Positions 8,503 through 17,918 are shown, numbered from the stretch's first letter. The stretch: DNA of 35,177 nucleotides from Dysgonomonas sp. 521 (GCF_010501055.1 NZ_QVMO01000042.1:1-35177), one strand, 5' to 3'. The notes: generated by a model not told the origin, from the letters alone. A program made the numbers and translations.

Positions 8503-10770
8503 ATGAAGAAAATATTTCTATCCCTTTTTATAGCTTTGAGCACAACTATTTCTGCTCAAACAGAGCCTGTTGATTATGTAAACCCCTTCATAGGAACGAC
8601 TAACTATGGCACAACGAATCCCGGGGCTATGTGCCCGCAGAGTTTTATGTCGGTTACCCCGTTCAATGTAATGGGTTCACCCGAAAACAAACGCGATAAG
8701 GATACAGGCTGGTGGTCTACTCCTTATTCGTATGATAACAGTGTATTTACAGGCTATGCCCATGTAAATCTGAGCGGTGTAGGTTGTCCTGATATGAGTA
8801 GTCTGTTGCTGATGCCTGTCAGTGGTGAACTGGAGGTGGATTATCGTAAATATGGCAGTAAGTACAAAGACGAGAAAGCCACTCCCGGCTATTATACTAA
8901 CTATCTGACAAAGTACAATATAAAAACGGAGGTCAGTGCTACACCGCGTGTAGGGATAACCCGCTTTACCTTCCCGCAAGGGCAGAACCATATTCTGCTG
9001 AATCTGGGAGAAGGGCTGACAAATGAAACCGGAGCAATGGTGCGCAAGGTGAGTGATACAGAAATAGAAGGTACAAAACTTTTGGGGACATTCTGTTATA
9101 CTCAGAATCAGGCGGTATTTCCTATTTACTTTGTAATGCGTGTAAGTAAGAAACCCGAAAAATCAGGGTATTGGAAGTTTCAGCGTCCCGGACACGAGTG
9201 GGAAAACGATTGGAACAAGGATGCCGGAAAATATAAGTTATATACCAAGTATGAGAAGGAAATAGCCGGAGACGATATCGGTGCTTATTTTACCTACAAT
9301 TGCCGGGAAGGTGAAACGGTGGAAGTACAGATGGGTGTTTCGTTCGTGAGCATTGAAAATGCACGTATGAATCTTGAGAAAGAGCAGCCTAAGCCCGACT
9401 TTGATGCCATCCGCCTTGCCGCACGTAAGATGTGGAACGACGACCTTTCGCGCATTATGGTCGAGGGAGGAACAGAAGACCAGAAAGTAGTATTCTATAC
9501 AGGGCTTTATCATATGTTGGTACATCCTAATATCTTACAGGATGTAAACGGACAATATCCGGCGATGGAAAGTGCTGAAATCAAGACAACAAAAGAAAAC
9601 CGCTATACAGTCTATTCATTGTGGGATACTTACCGCAATCTGCACCAGATGATGACATTGCTCTATCCTGACCGCCAGCTGCAAATGGTGCGCACCATGG
9701 TGGATATGTATAAGGAATCGGGCTGGATGCCAAAATGGGAGCTATATTCCCGCGAATCGTTTACGATGGAGGGCGACCCGGCTATCCCTGTTATAACCGA
9801 TACGTGGATGAAAGGGTTGAGGGACTTTGATATCAACACAGCATACGAAGCTTTTATTAAATCGGCGACTACACCGGGTCCTCAAAATCTGTTGCGTCCC
9901 GATAATGATGATTATATGAACCTGGGCTATGTGCCATTGAGGGAAAAATATGACAACTCCGTATCTCATGCTTTAGAATATTATATGGCAGACTGGACAC
10001 TTGCCGAACTGGCTAAAGACCTTGGTAAAAAGGAAGATGCCGAAAAATTCTATAAGCGCTCGATGGGCTACAAACATTACTATAGCAAAGAATACGGTAC
10101 ATTCAGACCCATTCTGCCAAACGGAGAGTTCTTAACTCCTTTCAACCCATTGCAAGGCGCAGATTTCGAGCCTAATCCCGGCTTTCATGAGGGGAATGCG
10201 TGGAACTATACATTCGCTGTTCCGCATGATATACCGGGACTGATGAAACTGATGGGTGGTAAGAAGAGCTTTGTCGATAAACTACAGTCGGTATTTGATA
10301 ACGGCTATTTTGATGTTACCAACGAGCCGGATATACACTATCCGTATCTATTCAGCCAGATAAAAGGAGAAGAGTGGCGTACACAGAAACTTGTAAAACA
10401 GATATTGGCAGACCATTTCACCAATACTCCCGGAGGATTGCCGGGCAATGATGATACCGGAACCATTTCGGGCTGGGCCGTATTCAGTATGATGGGCTTT
10501 TATCCTGAATGTCCGGGCAAACCTGATTATACACTGACAACGCCGACATTCGATAAGATAACTATCCGGCTTGACCCAAAATACTATAAGTCTGATAAGG
10601 TGGTTATCAATGTGGTAAAACCTCAGGACGTAGCAGCTGATTATATCAGGGAAGTACGTGTAGATGGTAAGGCGTTGAGCGGATATAGCCTAACGCATGA
10701 GGCTTTGACAGGAGCGAAAGAGATAACATATATCACTTCACCCCAGTCCTCTCCGAAGGAGAGGGAGTAA
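8503..10770 (+). CDS. Secreted GH92 alpha-mannosidase
   Basis: GH92 enzymes are calcium-dependent exo-alpha-mannosidases. This one (755 aa) has a signal peptide (1-19) and opens with the family start VDYVNPFIGT. The N-terminal beta-sandwich spans about 22-250 and the (alpha/alpha)6 catalytic domain about 290-735. Visible motifs are YSLWDTYRNLHQM, HEGNAWNY with the probable acid E563, TNTPGGLPGNDDTGTIS with the aspartate pair D650-D651 where the family base lies, and FSMMGFYPECPG. Many GH92 proteins have GNDDxGxxSAW; here it is GNDDTGTISGW, so linkage specificity is uncertain. The last ~10 codons (QSSPKERE) lie in a C/G palindrome (CCTCTCC...GGAGAGG at 10748-10764) and look like a repeat-derived tail. 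The GH2 upstream suggests joint glycan breakdown. Confidence 0.93.
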   Translation: MKKIFLSLFIALSTTISAQTEPVDYVNPFIGTTNYGTTNPGAMCPQSFMSVTPFNVMGSPENKRDKDTGWWSTPYSYDNSVFTGYAHVNLSGVGCPDMSSLLLMPVSGELEVDYRKYGSKYKDEKATPGYYTNYLTKYNIKTEVSATPRVGITRFTFPQGQNHILLNLGEGLTNETGAMVRKVSDTEIEGTKLLGTFCYTQNQAVFPIYFVMRVSKKPEKSGYWKFQRPGHEWENDWNKDAGKYKLYTKYEKEIAGDDIGAYFTYNCREGETVEVQMGVSFVSIENARMNLEKEQPKPDFDAIRLAARKMWNDDLSRIMVEGGTEDQKVVFYTGLYHMLVHPNILQDVNGQYPAMESAEIKTTKENRYTVYSLWDTYRNLHQMMTLLYPDRQLQMVRTMVDMYKESGWMPKWELYSRESFTMEGDPAIPVITDTWMKGLRDFDINTAYEAFIKSATTPGPQNLLRPDNDDYMNLGYVPLREKYDNSVSHALEYYMADWTLAELAKDLGKKEDAEKFYKRSMGYKHYYSKEYGTFRPILPNGEFLTPFNPLQGADFEPNPGFHEGNAWNYTFAVPHDIPGLMKLMGGKKSFVDKLQSVFDNGYFDVTNEPDIHYPYLFSQIKGEEWRTQKLVKQILADHFTNTPGGLPGNDDTGTISGWAVFSMMGFYPECPGKPDYTLTTPTFDKITIRLDPKYYKSDKVVINVVKPQDVAADYIREVRVDGKALSGYSLTHEALTGAKEITYITSPQSSPKERE

Positions 10771-10890
10771 GATGCTCTTTCATTTCTTTTGTTTTATCTT
10801 TATCTTCGAGTTGGGAATTTCTCATCTGAGGCAGGAATGATACTACTGTTTCAGTAGCTTCATCTTCAAATATGCACAGGATATATGCTT

Positions 10891-11585
10891 AATTTGAAGT
10901 CCGTAGGACTGGTTACATGGATAACCCCGGGTAAGTGAAACGCAACCCGGGGATAGCGTGTCATCTCATCACCCTTGGAACTCCGTAGGAGTTTAACAAA
11001 AAAGACTAACTTTATAACAAAAACACGAAAAATGGCTGCTTACCGTCAAATTCTATATCATATTATTTTTCGTACAAAAGGGAGCAAGAAGAGTATTAAC
11101 AAGGAACACTCTGTCGATTTGTACAAATACATCTGGGGAATTATCAAAAACAAACAATGTATACTGTTTCGTATCAATGGAATGGAAGACCACATACATA
11201 TCCTTTCCGATCTGCACCCGTCGGTAGCTTTAGCAGATTATATAAAAGACATAAAAGTATCTTCTTCAATATGGATAAAAAAATCGGGACTTTTCCCCGA
11301 TTTTGATGGATGGGCTATAAAATATTGTGCACTCACTTATTCATACAAAGAACGGGATACAATTATCAACTATATCAAAAACCAGCAGGAACACCATAAA
11401 CAGGAGAGTTTTCAGGAAGAAATAAAGCGTTTTTTTGTAGAACAGGGTATTGATTTGGATGAAAGATGGTTTTGGGAGGATGGTTGAACTCCTACGGAGT
11501 TCCGTAACCCGGTCTGTTTTTTGCCCCGGGTTGCGTTTCACTTACCCGGGGTTATCCATGTAACCAGTCCTACGGACTTTAAATT
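10891..11585. mobile_element. IS200-like unit with 62-bp terminal inverted repeats
   Basis: Segments 10891-10952 and 11524-11585 are inverted copies with one difference in 62 positions. A second, inner perfect 16-bp pair lies at 10978-10993 and 11487-11502. Each end contains three hairpins: GTCCGTAGGAC, CCCCGGGT...ACCCGGGG, and ACTCCGTAGGAGT. One Y1 transposase gene lies inside. Typical IS200/IS605 elements do not have true long inverted ends. This layout is more like a transposase flanked by two inverted REP-type units. Confidence 0.85.
11032..11487 (+). CDS. IS200/IS605-type Y1 (HUH) transposase
   Basis: This 151-aa single-strand DNA transposase carries the HUH metal-binding motif HIH within MEDHIHILSDL. 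The probable catalytic tyrosine is in the C-terminal helix TIINYIKNQQEHHK, a typical TnpA pattern. The ATG at 11032 (MAAYRQILYHIIF) is chosen over earlier in-frame starts, because it matches the usual N-terminus of the family and the upstream codons fall in the inner inverted repeat. The stop codon overlaps the first base of the inner right repeat. No TnpB partner is present. The gene appears intact, so the unit may still be active. Confidence 0.9.
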   Translation: MAAYRQILYHIIFRTKGSKKSINKEHSVDLYKYIWGIIKNKQCILFRINGMEDHIHILSDLHPSVALADYIKDIKVSSSIWIKKSGLFPDFDGWAIKYCALTYSYKERDTIINYIKNQQEHHKQESFQEEIKRFFVEQGIDLDERWFWEDG

Positions 11586-11623
11586 TTTAGGACTATTTTT
11601 CGTTTTTTCATTTGAGGGGGTGG

Positions 11624-12823
11624 TTATTTTATAAACCGTTCAAACTCATCCTTCGATCTGTTTACACAGTCCTCCAGTGATAAACCATAGTAGTAGTTTC
11701 CAAGCATATAGACATTCTTATCTTTCCTTACAGCCTGTACTTTCTCATCCATATGCAAGTGCCGGAGGCGCATAGCCGGAAGACTGTGTTCCATTGATTT
11801 GATTTCTATAATGTCAGACGCAGAGATATTTAATACCCTGCATATCAAATCCTGTTTTTCCACTTCGGTTTTCTTCCCTTTCTCAAAATGAAAAGTGAAG
11901 CTCCTATATCTGTCATCATCGACTAAATCTCTGGATACAGCTGACAGGAACTCGTTGGAAAGGGAGATGATACCAGCTATCTTTTTCAGGTCTATCTTAT
12001 CTTTTGCAATAGTTATATTTACTGATTCAGATTCAAAAATAGGGATGGAGGATAACAGCTCTGCCAGTTCCGGTTCTATACTTTGTAACAAATCTGATGA
12101 TATTTTGGGATTGGCTGCCAATGCTATATTTTGCGCCTTAAATGTTTGTCCGTTTCCGGTTGTTATTTGAAATATCTCTCCCTCTTTTTTTACTCCGGTA
12201 ACTTTCGATTGGGTATTCACCTCCATATTATCCTTCTCTATCACCGCATTAATAAATGAAGATAACCCACCCTTGAATGTGAAGCGCCGCGAGATTCCTT
12301 TCTCTCTGTCCTTTCTTTTCTTCAGAAATATTTCGGCAGGATAATCGTCTGCGGGCTGACAGATAACAGCTTTGAAAGCATTGGTAAATAAGCGGTCGTA
12401 ATTGGATGGGCCTACTATCGGGCGGAAATATTCACGAGTAGTCTTCCCTGTCTTATCAGAAAAGAAGTATCTGGGAAAGTGAAACAGGCAGGAAAGCTTC
12501 GATACTTCCGAAGCAATACTTTTTATCTTGCCTGAAGCGTATAATACAAAGCTATGTTTGGAGAGAGGCTCTATGAGATCTGTTTTCCCAATTTCTTTTA
12601 TGATGGATAGTAAGCTTGTATATGAGTTGTAGCAGGTATGAGAACCGAGTTCGTACCAGTAATCAGGTTGAGAGGATAGATGCCCTGTTTGCAATTGACC
12701 ACCCGGATTTTCATTTTTCTCCAGTATCAATACCGTCTTACCTTCTTTTTTGAGATAGTGGGCAAAGGTAATTCCGCTAATGCCACCACCTACAACAACG
12801 CAATCATATACGGTCTCACTCAT
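11624..12823 (-). CDS. FAD-dependent amine-oxidase / protoporphyrinogen-oxidase-like protein
   Basis: This 399-aa flavoprotein has an N-terminal Rossmann dinucleotide fold (VVVGGGISG at about 9-17, with the ribose-binding acid in LILEKNENPGG). The C-terminal FAD motif is recognisable (YMLGNYYYGLSLEDCVNRS). The middle region has HFPRYFF and REYFRPIVGPSNYDRLF. This fits the protoporphyrinogen oxidase / UDP-galactopyranose mutase-like superfamily, which includes many redox enzymes acting on lipids, carotenoids or porphyrins. The substrate is unknown. I place the start at the ATG (MSETVYD) rather than the TTG 24 bp upstream, because a -7 promoter element sits over that TTG. It is the only reverse-strand gene in the window and its 3' end faces the IS200-like unit. 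Confidence 0.8.
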   Translation of the reverse strand: MSETVYDCVVVGGGISGITFAHYLKKEGKTVLILEKNENPGGQLQTGHLSSQPDYWYELGSHTCYNSYTSLLSIIKEIGKTDLIEPLSKHSFVLYASGKIKSIASEVSKLSCLFHFPRYFFSDKTGKTTREYFRPIVGPSNYDRLFTNAFKAVICQPADDYPAEIFLKKRKDREKGISRRFTFKGGLSSFINAVIEKDNMEVNTQSKVTGVKKEGEIFQITTGNGQTFKAQNIALAANPKISSDLLQSIEPELAELLSSIPIFESESVNITIAKDKIDLKKIAGIISLSNEFLSAVSRDLVDDDRYRSFTFHFEKGKKTEVEKQDLICRVLNISASDIIEIKSMEHSLPAMRLRHLHMDEKVQAVRKDKNVYMLGNYYYGLSLEDCVNRSKDEFERFIK

Positions 12824-12844
12824 ATTTACTAAATTTGCTTTATA

Positions 12845-12852
12845 CAAATATA
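12845..12852 (-). promoter_or_regulatory. -7 promoter element (TATATTTG) for the flavoprotein
   Basis: On the reverse strand this reads TATATTTG, an exact TAnnTTTG match, and it lies 21 nt from the ATG at 12823. A short leader would result. No clear -33 element is visible. Confidence 0.5.
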
Positions 12853-12955
12853 CAAGGATTATTCTTTATTATAGAGCCTATTTATCATGAATCTCTTTTG
12901 ATTATTGAAAGCATTTCATTAATTTGGCTGAGATTTTACAAGACCAGTACATATA

Positions 12956-15373
12956 ATGATGAATAAACTACACACCCTGTCCCTGCTTCTTTTTTTATCC
13001 AATTTTCTGCATTCCCAAGAGAAAACTCCCGTATTCCATGAGGATAGTATATATATGTACAATGCCGTGAACCTTTCAGAACTGGATAGTTATAAAATAT
13101 CTGTCGTATCTTCTCTGGATTTATCGGAGCCTGTTGCTACATACGCCGCCACAGATACCATGCCACCCCTGCCCCACGGGCATTACTGGCAGGTAATGAA
13201 GCAAGGGGATAAAATCCTTTCCGGGCTTTATACAAATGACAATTTCAACTATGCAGTAATAAGATATACCAAAAACCCGTCATTGTTTTTTTACGATGAC
13301 AATGGTAATCCTCTGGAGGATATATTTGTTCACTACCTCAACAAAGTATATAAGCCCGACCCCCTTACGCAGCTGGTGTCTCTGGATAATCTCTTAAAAG
13401 ACAGAACTCCTATGACCGTTTATAACAATGGGATAAAATATGATTTTGAGATATGGGACGAGCAGAAAGACATAAAGGATATACCCGTGCTGTGGCCATT
13501 TGCCCCACAAGAGAAGAATTCGCTTTTTGCTAAAACCGAATATAAGTGCGGAGATACCATACCCATAAACGTCAATGCCAGCGACTTTGACTATATCCAG
13601 TTTTATGGAACTTCTGCTAATATACTGTATAGCAGCCCAATTAAAAAGAACATGAACTATAAAGAAACTTACATAAACAGTATTATACTAAATGAAGAAT
13701 GCCCATATCTTACAGATGGCAATGTTGGCATTTACCTCAGTAAAGAAAAAGACAAATATGACAAAGAAAACCTTTTCTTGAAATCATTCGATTATATTAC
13801 CTCCGATTATAACCTGTCGGTAGAAATAGATAACCGGAAACATCTGAAAGAAAACCCGCCAACTCTCTCCATGCTGGTAACTGAACCCGATAACAATTAC
13901 TCGGATAAGGACTATATATTAATCTATGTATACACCGAAAGTGTAAAGAAAGCATGGGATGATTCCGTTTTTGTTCCTCAGACCTTATTAATCGACACTA
14001 TACCCTTTTCTGTAAATAAAGAAATACAATACACGCTCCCACAAAAGATTTTTTCCCATGCAGATATAGAATATAAGATCAGGGTCAATCTATACAGAAA
14101 TGGCAAAATAGCCAAACATAAATTATTGGAAATCCAATCGCTGGGTTCTGCCGAAATGTTTGTGTTATCGGAAAAAGATTATAAACTGGATATACAAAAG
14201 ATTAACAGTAAGGGTTCTCTGCCTGGTGAAGCAGTATTAGAAATATTCGGACGAGGGTGGCTTTTGTCCAGACAACAGGTAAAAATACCGTGTTCTTTGG
14301 ATATCAACCCCAATGCCCGTTATTATAAAGTAACTTCAGGCAACATATCCGATTCCATAATTTTCCGCAACAAAGACACTTGCCCTATCAACTACAATAT
14401 ACAGCCTTATGGAACAGATTCGGTGACAATATCTATCGAAAATCCTTCAGGATATTCATTCTGGTATACCATTTGGGAAAAAGATAAAATGTTGAGGCAG
14501 GAGTACTCTTCTCAGGCTCGCTTTAACCTGAAAAAAGTAAAAGATGGCGACTATATTCTACGGCTCGAATATATGTACGGGGGACAGATACAGGAATTGC
14601 AGACAAAACTGTGTCAGCAAAAACAGGATGTTCTCATCAAACCTAAACAGATAACATCAAGCTATAACTACATACATGTATTGAACACAAAAGAAACGTC
14701 ATGGAATACTAAAAAAGTTCCTGTAAAAGTCTCTCATTCTACTTCTGCACAGAAAGGATATACAAGGTATGAGGAAGCGTTGGATTTATTATCTAAGCCT
14801 CAAAACAGATACGCATATTCAAATCTCAATCTTTCTTTTAAGAACGAAGATATGCACCGTGCAAAATATATCGTCTTTGTGGATACTACAAAGACAGACC
14901 CATATGACAAACTACAGGTCTTCAAAGCAGGGCAAGCCTCAATAACTTTATCACCGGGCAAGAGCTATATTATGTATATATTGTCTGACGGAACATTAGT
15001 ATATAAACAACCCGTAATGCTACAGAAACAAGGATATTACTTCCTCACGCTGGATATGTCCCGCTTACATTATTCCGACCGCATAGATAAAGAAATAGAA
15101 GCATTAATGGCTCCTTTTCTGGGAAAAAAACACATAAAAATAATCGTGCTGGATAGCAACAAAGCTCCCCTTATCGGAGCAAGCATTAAGTTGAAAGGAA
15201 CTAATATCGGTGCGATATCCGATTTGGACGGGGTAGCAATGCTTACATTCCCAAGCGGTTTCAGAGGCGATATCGAAATTAGCCTTATCGGGCTGAAACC
15301 CCAACGTATACCATACAAGGGGCAACAAGAAATAAGAGTAGAGATGGAAGGGGATTACACGCTATTAGAATAA
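12956..15373 (+). CDS. Large secreted protein with C-terminal carboxypeptidase-regulatory-like domain, function unknown
   Basis: This 805-aa protein has a signal peptide (about 1-20, ending LHSQ), so it is exported. The body is beta-rich and divergent. It has repeated stretches that could be macroglobulin/immunoglobulin-type domains, as in the N-terminal parts of Bacteroidetes alpha-2-macroglobulin-like proteins. I see no thioester motif and no TonB plug. Residues about 735-800 form a carboxypeptidase-regulatory-like domain (IIVLDSNKAPLIGASIKLKG, GAISDLDGVAMLTFP). Two adjacent ATG codons (12956 and 12959) are both possible starts. It is divergent from the flavoprotein gene and followed by the hisS promoter 39 bp after its stop. 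I do not recognise a named family. Confidence 0.75.
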   Translation: MMNKLHTLSLLLFLSNFLHSQEKTPVFHEDSIYMYNAVNLSELDSYKISVVSSLDLSEPVATYAATDTMPPLPHGHYWQVMKQGDKILSGLYTNDNFNYAVIRYTKNPSLFFYDDNGNPLEDIFVHYLNKVYKPDPLTQLVSLDNLLKDRTPMTVYNNGIKYDFEIWDEQKDIKDIPVLWPFAPQEKNSLFAKTEYKCGDTIPINVNASDFDYIQFYGTSANILYSSPIKKNMNYKETYINSIILNEECPYLTDGNVGIYLSKEKDKYDKENLFLKSFDYITSDYNLSVEIDNRKHLKENPPTLSMLVTEPDNNYSDKDYILIYVYTESVKKAWDDSVFVPQTLLIDTIPFSVNKEIQYTLPQKIFSHADIEYKIRVNLYRNGKIAKHKLLEIQSLGSAEMFVLSEKDYKLDIQKINSKGSLPGEAVLEIFGRGWLLSRQQVKIPCSLDINPNARYYKVTSGNISDSIIFRNKDTCPINYNIQPYGTDSVTISIENPSGYSFWYTIWEKDKMLRQEYSSQARFNLKKVKDGDYILRLEYMYGGQIQELQTKLCQQKQDVLIKPKQITSSYNYIHVLNTKETSWNTKKVPVKVSHSTSAQKGYTRYEEALDLLSKPQNRYAYSNLNLSFKNEDMHRAKYIVFVDTTKTDPYDKLQVFKAGQASITLSPGKSYIMYILSDGTLVYKQPVMLQKQGYYFLTLDMSRLHYSDRIDKEIEALMAPFLGKKHIKIIVLDSNKAPLIGASIKLKGTNIGAISDLDGVAMLTFPSGFRGDIEISLIGLKPQRIPYKGQQEIRVEMEGDYTLLE

Positions 15374-15411
15374 ATAATCTCAGCCATAATCCATTACTCA
15401 CAACTTATTTT

Positions 15412-15419
15412 TACCTTTG
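15412..15419 (+). promoter_or_regulatory. -7 promoter element (TACCTTTG) for hisS
   Basis: An exact TAnnTTTG match 30 bp before the hisS ATG. This spacing is usual for Bacteroidetes promoters. A -33 motif is not obvious. Confidence 0.65.
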
Positions 15420-15448
15420 CAGTCCGAATATTTTTAATTAGATAAGCT

Positions 15449-16807
15449 ATGTCACAACCTTCAATCCCGAAAGGAACCCGAGATTTTTCGCCCGAAGAAA
15501 TGGCGAAACGTAACTATATTTTCGATACCATCCGCGAAGTATTCAAGCTATACGGATTTCGGCAGATAGAGACTCCGGCAATGGAAAACCTGTCGACACT
15601 GATGGGAAAATATGGAGAAGAAGGCGATAAACTGCTTTTCAAAATATTAAACTCAGGGGATTATCTCAAAGACTTGAATAACGAGGAATTACTGGAGAGA
15701 AACTCACCCCGCCTAGCTACCAGAATATCCGAAAAAGGCCTGCGCTACGACCTCACCGTTCCCTTTGCCCGCTATGTAGTGATGCACCGCAACGAAATTT
15801 CGTTCCCGTTTAGGCGTTACCAGATACAGCCGGTATGGCGTGCCGACCGTCCGCAAAAAGGACGTTACCGTGAGTTCTTCCAGTGCGATGTAGATATCGT
15901 TGGCTCCGATTCTCTTCTCAATGAAGTTGAACTCGTTCAGATTGCCGATGAAATATTCACCCGCTTCGGCGTTCGTGTAAGCATCAAGCTGAATAACCGT
16001 AAAATACTGTCGGGTATAGCCGAAATTATTGGCGAATCGGACAAGATTACCGATATAACCGTTGCTATAGATAAACTGGACAAAATCGGCTTGGATAAAG
16101 TGAACGAAGAACTTGCCTCGAAAGGCATTCCTCAGAAAGCCATCGACCAGCTTCAACCGATTATCCTGCTGCAAGGTACCAACGAGGAAAAAATTAATAC
16201 CTTAAAGACTGTCCTCAAAGATTCCGAAACAGGAGTAAAAGGCGCCGAAGAACTTGAGTTTATCCTCAATAAACTAAAGGTCACAGGCATGCGCTCCGAC
16301 CTCGAAATAGACCTGACACTAGCCCGGGGGCTTAATTATTATACAGGCGCCATTATAGAAGTGAAAGCGCTGGATGTGCAGATAGGCAGCATATCGGGCG
16401 GAGGGCGTTACGATAACCTTACCGGTATTTTCGGCATGGCAGGTGTATCCGGTGTCGGCATCTCTTTCGGTGCAGACCGTATCTTCGATGTGCTAAATCA
16501 GCTCGACTTATACCCCAAAGATTCCATCCAGAACACACAGGTGCTGTTCGTCAATTTCGGCGAAAAAGAAGAAGCGCATATATTACCATTGGCCGCAAAA
16601 ATGCGTCAGGCGGGAGTTTCAACCGAAATATTCCCCGAAGCGGCGAAAATGAAAAAGCAAATGTCGTATGCCGATTCTAACAAGATTCCTTATGTCGCCA
16701 TTGTAGGAGAAAACGAGATAAACGAAAACAAAATCACACTGAAAGATATGGTTTCGGGAGAGCAAAAGTCCCTGAATCTGGACGAATGTATTTCCTTCGT
16801 CAAATAA
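15449..16807 (+). CDS. hisS: Histidyl-tRNA synthetase
   Basis: This 452-aa class II aminoacyl-tRNA synthetase charges tRNA-His in the cytoplasm. The N-terminus [12 protein letters not shown] is the family start. Motif 2 is in the segment around residues 125-145 ([20 protein letters not shown]). The histidine-specific motif ARGLNYYTG is at about 292-300. The glycine-rich motif 3 region is [11 protein letters not shown] and [11 protein letters not shown]. The last ~95 residues form the anticodon-binding domain ([24 protein letters not shown]). Length is normal. A gene for a small exported protein follows after 9 bp and is probably co-transcribed. Confidence 0.97.
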   Translation: MSQPSIPKGTRDFSPEEMAKRNYIFDTIREVFKLYGFRQIETPAMENLSTLMGKYGEEGDKLLFKILNSGDYLKDLNNEELLERNSPRLATRISEKGLRYDLTVPFARYVVMHRNEISFPFRRYQIQPVWRADRPQKGRYREFFQCDVDIVGSDSLLNEVELVQIADEIFTRFGVRVSIKLNNRKILSGIAEIIGESDKITDITVAIDKLDKIGLDKVNEELASKGIPQKAIDQLQPIILLQGTNEEKINTLKTVLKDSETGVKGAEELEFILNKLKVTGMRSDLEIDLTLARGLNYYTGAIIEVKALDVQIGSISGGGRYDNLTGIFGMAGVSGVGISFGADRIFDVLNQLDLYPKDSIQNTQVLFVNFGEKEEAHILPLAAKMRQAGVSTEIFPEAAKMKKQMSYADSNKIPYVAIVGENEINENKITLKDMVSGEQKSLNLDECISFVK

Positions 16808-16816
16808 TATTTTAGC

Positions 16817-17710
16817 ATGATCAGAGTATTATTAAGTTTCATATTTTTACTCAATGCTCTGTCATGCCTGTCGTGCGACCCTGTTGTTTGCAGCTACTCT
16901 GTAAAGGGAAACAGGGTATATTACACCGAAGCCTCCAATAGAATAATTGTCAGGGACGTTATTCCCGCCAGTTTTAGCTTAGTTAAAGACAAAAGAGGGC
17001 TAGACCTTTCTTTATATGCGAAAGATAATAAATCTGTTTTTTATAGAGGGATAAGACTAAAAGATGCCGATCCTCATACATTTGAAGTACTGGGAGGCCT
17101 GTCAGGTTTTTACACCGATGGCTATAGCAGGGACAAAAAGTATGTCTACTTTTTAGAGAAACCCATCGATGCTGATGTTGAAACATTTATAGTACTTCAC
17201 AATGAGGGATATGCCAAAGACAAGAACCATGTTTTCAGGGACGGGCAAATTACAAATTATGATCCTTCCACATTTCAGATACTGGCTCATGGTTACACCC
17301 TTGATAAGTCAGGAATATATTATAACGATGATATTATTGCGGGAGCCGACCCATATAACTTCGAGCAATATGACTGCTATATAAAATCAAATAGTATGAT
17401 ATTTATGCAGTCAACCCCGTCTGCTTTTCTATCGTACGATGCCGCCTCATTTGAAGTGGTACACGCATATAAATCTACTGACTCCTGCGGACACTCTTCG
17501 TTTTTGGGCGCTATCGTTAAAGACAAAAACGGGGTATATGCACAATCAATATCTTTATCGTTTGGAAAACCTGCCGAAAAATTAGCATTTGACCCCCAGT
17601 CCTTCAAAAGATTAACAAGAGAAAAGGAGACTATTTTTGAAGACAAAAACGGACTATACGATATAAAAATTGATTATTACAAAGGCGTAATAATAGAAAA
17701 CCTACCTTAG
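16817..17710 (+). CDS. DKNYY-repeat exported protein
   Basis: This 297-aa protein has a hydrophobic N-terminus followed by cysteines (LSCLSC). It may be a signal peptide or a weak lipobox, so a lipoprotein is possible but not certain. From about residue 60 it is built of about six or seven repeats of roughly 30 residues with the pattern KDKNxVYxxG...DPxTFxxL (for example YAKDNKSVFYRG and YAKDKNHVFRDG). These are the DKNYY family repeats, whose function is unknown. It starts 9 bp after hisS and probably shares its transcript. No terminator is visible after it. Confidence 0.8.
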   Translation: MIRVLLSFIFLLNALSCLSCDPVVCSYSVKGNRVYYTEASNRIIVRDVIPASFSLVKDKRGLDLSLYAKDNKSVFYRGIRLKDADPHTFEVLGGLSGFYTDGYSRDKKYVYFLEKPIDADVETFIVLHNEGYAKDKNHVFRDGQITNYDPSTFQILAHGYTLDKSGIYYNDDIIAGADPYNFEQYDCYIKSNSMIFMQSTPSAFLSYDAASFEVVHAYKSTDSCGHSSFLGAIVKDKNGVYAQSISLSFGKPAEKLAFDPQSFKRLTREKETIFEDKNGLYDIKIDYYKGVIIENLP

Positions 17711-17823
17711 GAATTAGCAAAAGCCCAGTAATCAGCCTATTAATTATTAACATGTACTATTTCCCCAAAATGTTAGTTACAGGAAAATGTCATATTAAGT
17801 AGTTAATAGCTAATATTTTCACC

Positions 17824-17867
17824 CTGTTAACAATCTGTTCATAACTTGTTCATTTTCTGTTAATAAC
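17824..17867 (+). promoter_or_regulatory. Four 11-bp direct repeats upstream of the mra operon
   Basis: CTGTTAACAAT, CTGTTCATAAC, TTGTTCATTTT and CTGTTAATAAC follow each other with an exact 11-bp period, about one helical turn. On the other strand two of them read GTTATTAACAG and GTTATGAACAG, which differ at two of nine core positions from a DnaA box (TTATCCACA). They sit immediately upstream of the putative MraZ boxes. A protein-binding array is inferred. Confidence 0.5.
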
Positions 17868-17882
17868 TTTTTCGTATATTTT

Positions 17883-17907
17883 AAGTGGGGAAAGGTGGGG
17901 GGAAGTG
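17883..17907 (+). promoter_or_regulatory. MraZ operator boxes upstream of mraZ
   Basis: Three direct repeats lie at a 10-bp period: AAGTGGGG from 17883, AGGTGGGG from 17893, and AAGTG from 17903. The first two contain TGGGG separated by 5 nt, which is the arrangement known for E. coli MraZ (TGGGN repeats, 5-nt spacers). The A[AG]GTG core also resembles the Mycoplasma MraZ site. The position just before the -7-like element fits autoregulation of the dcw operon. Confidence 0.75.
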
Positions 17908-17918
17908 TATAATTTTTA

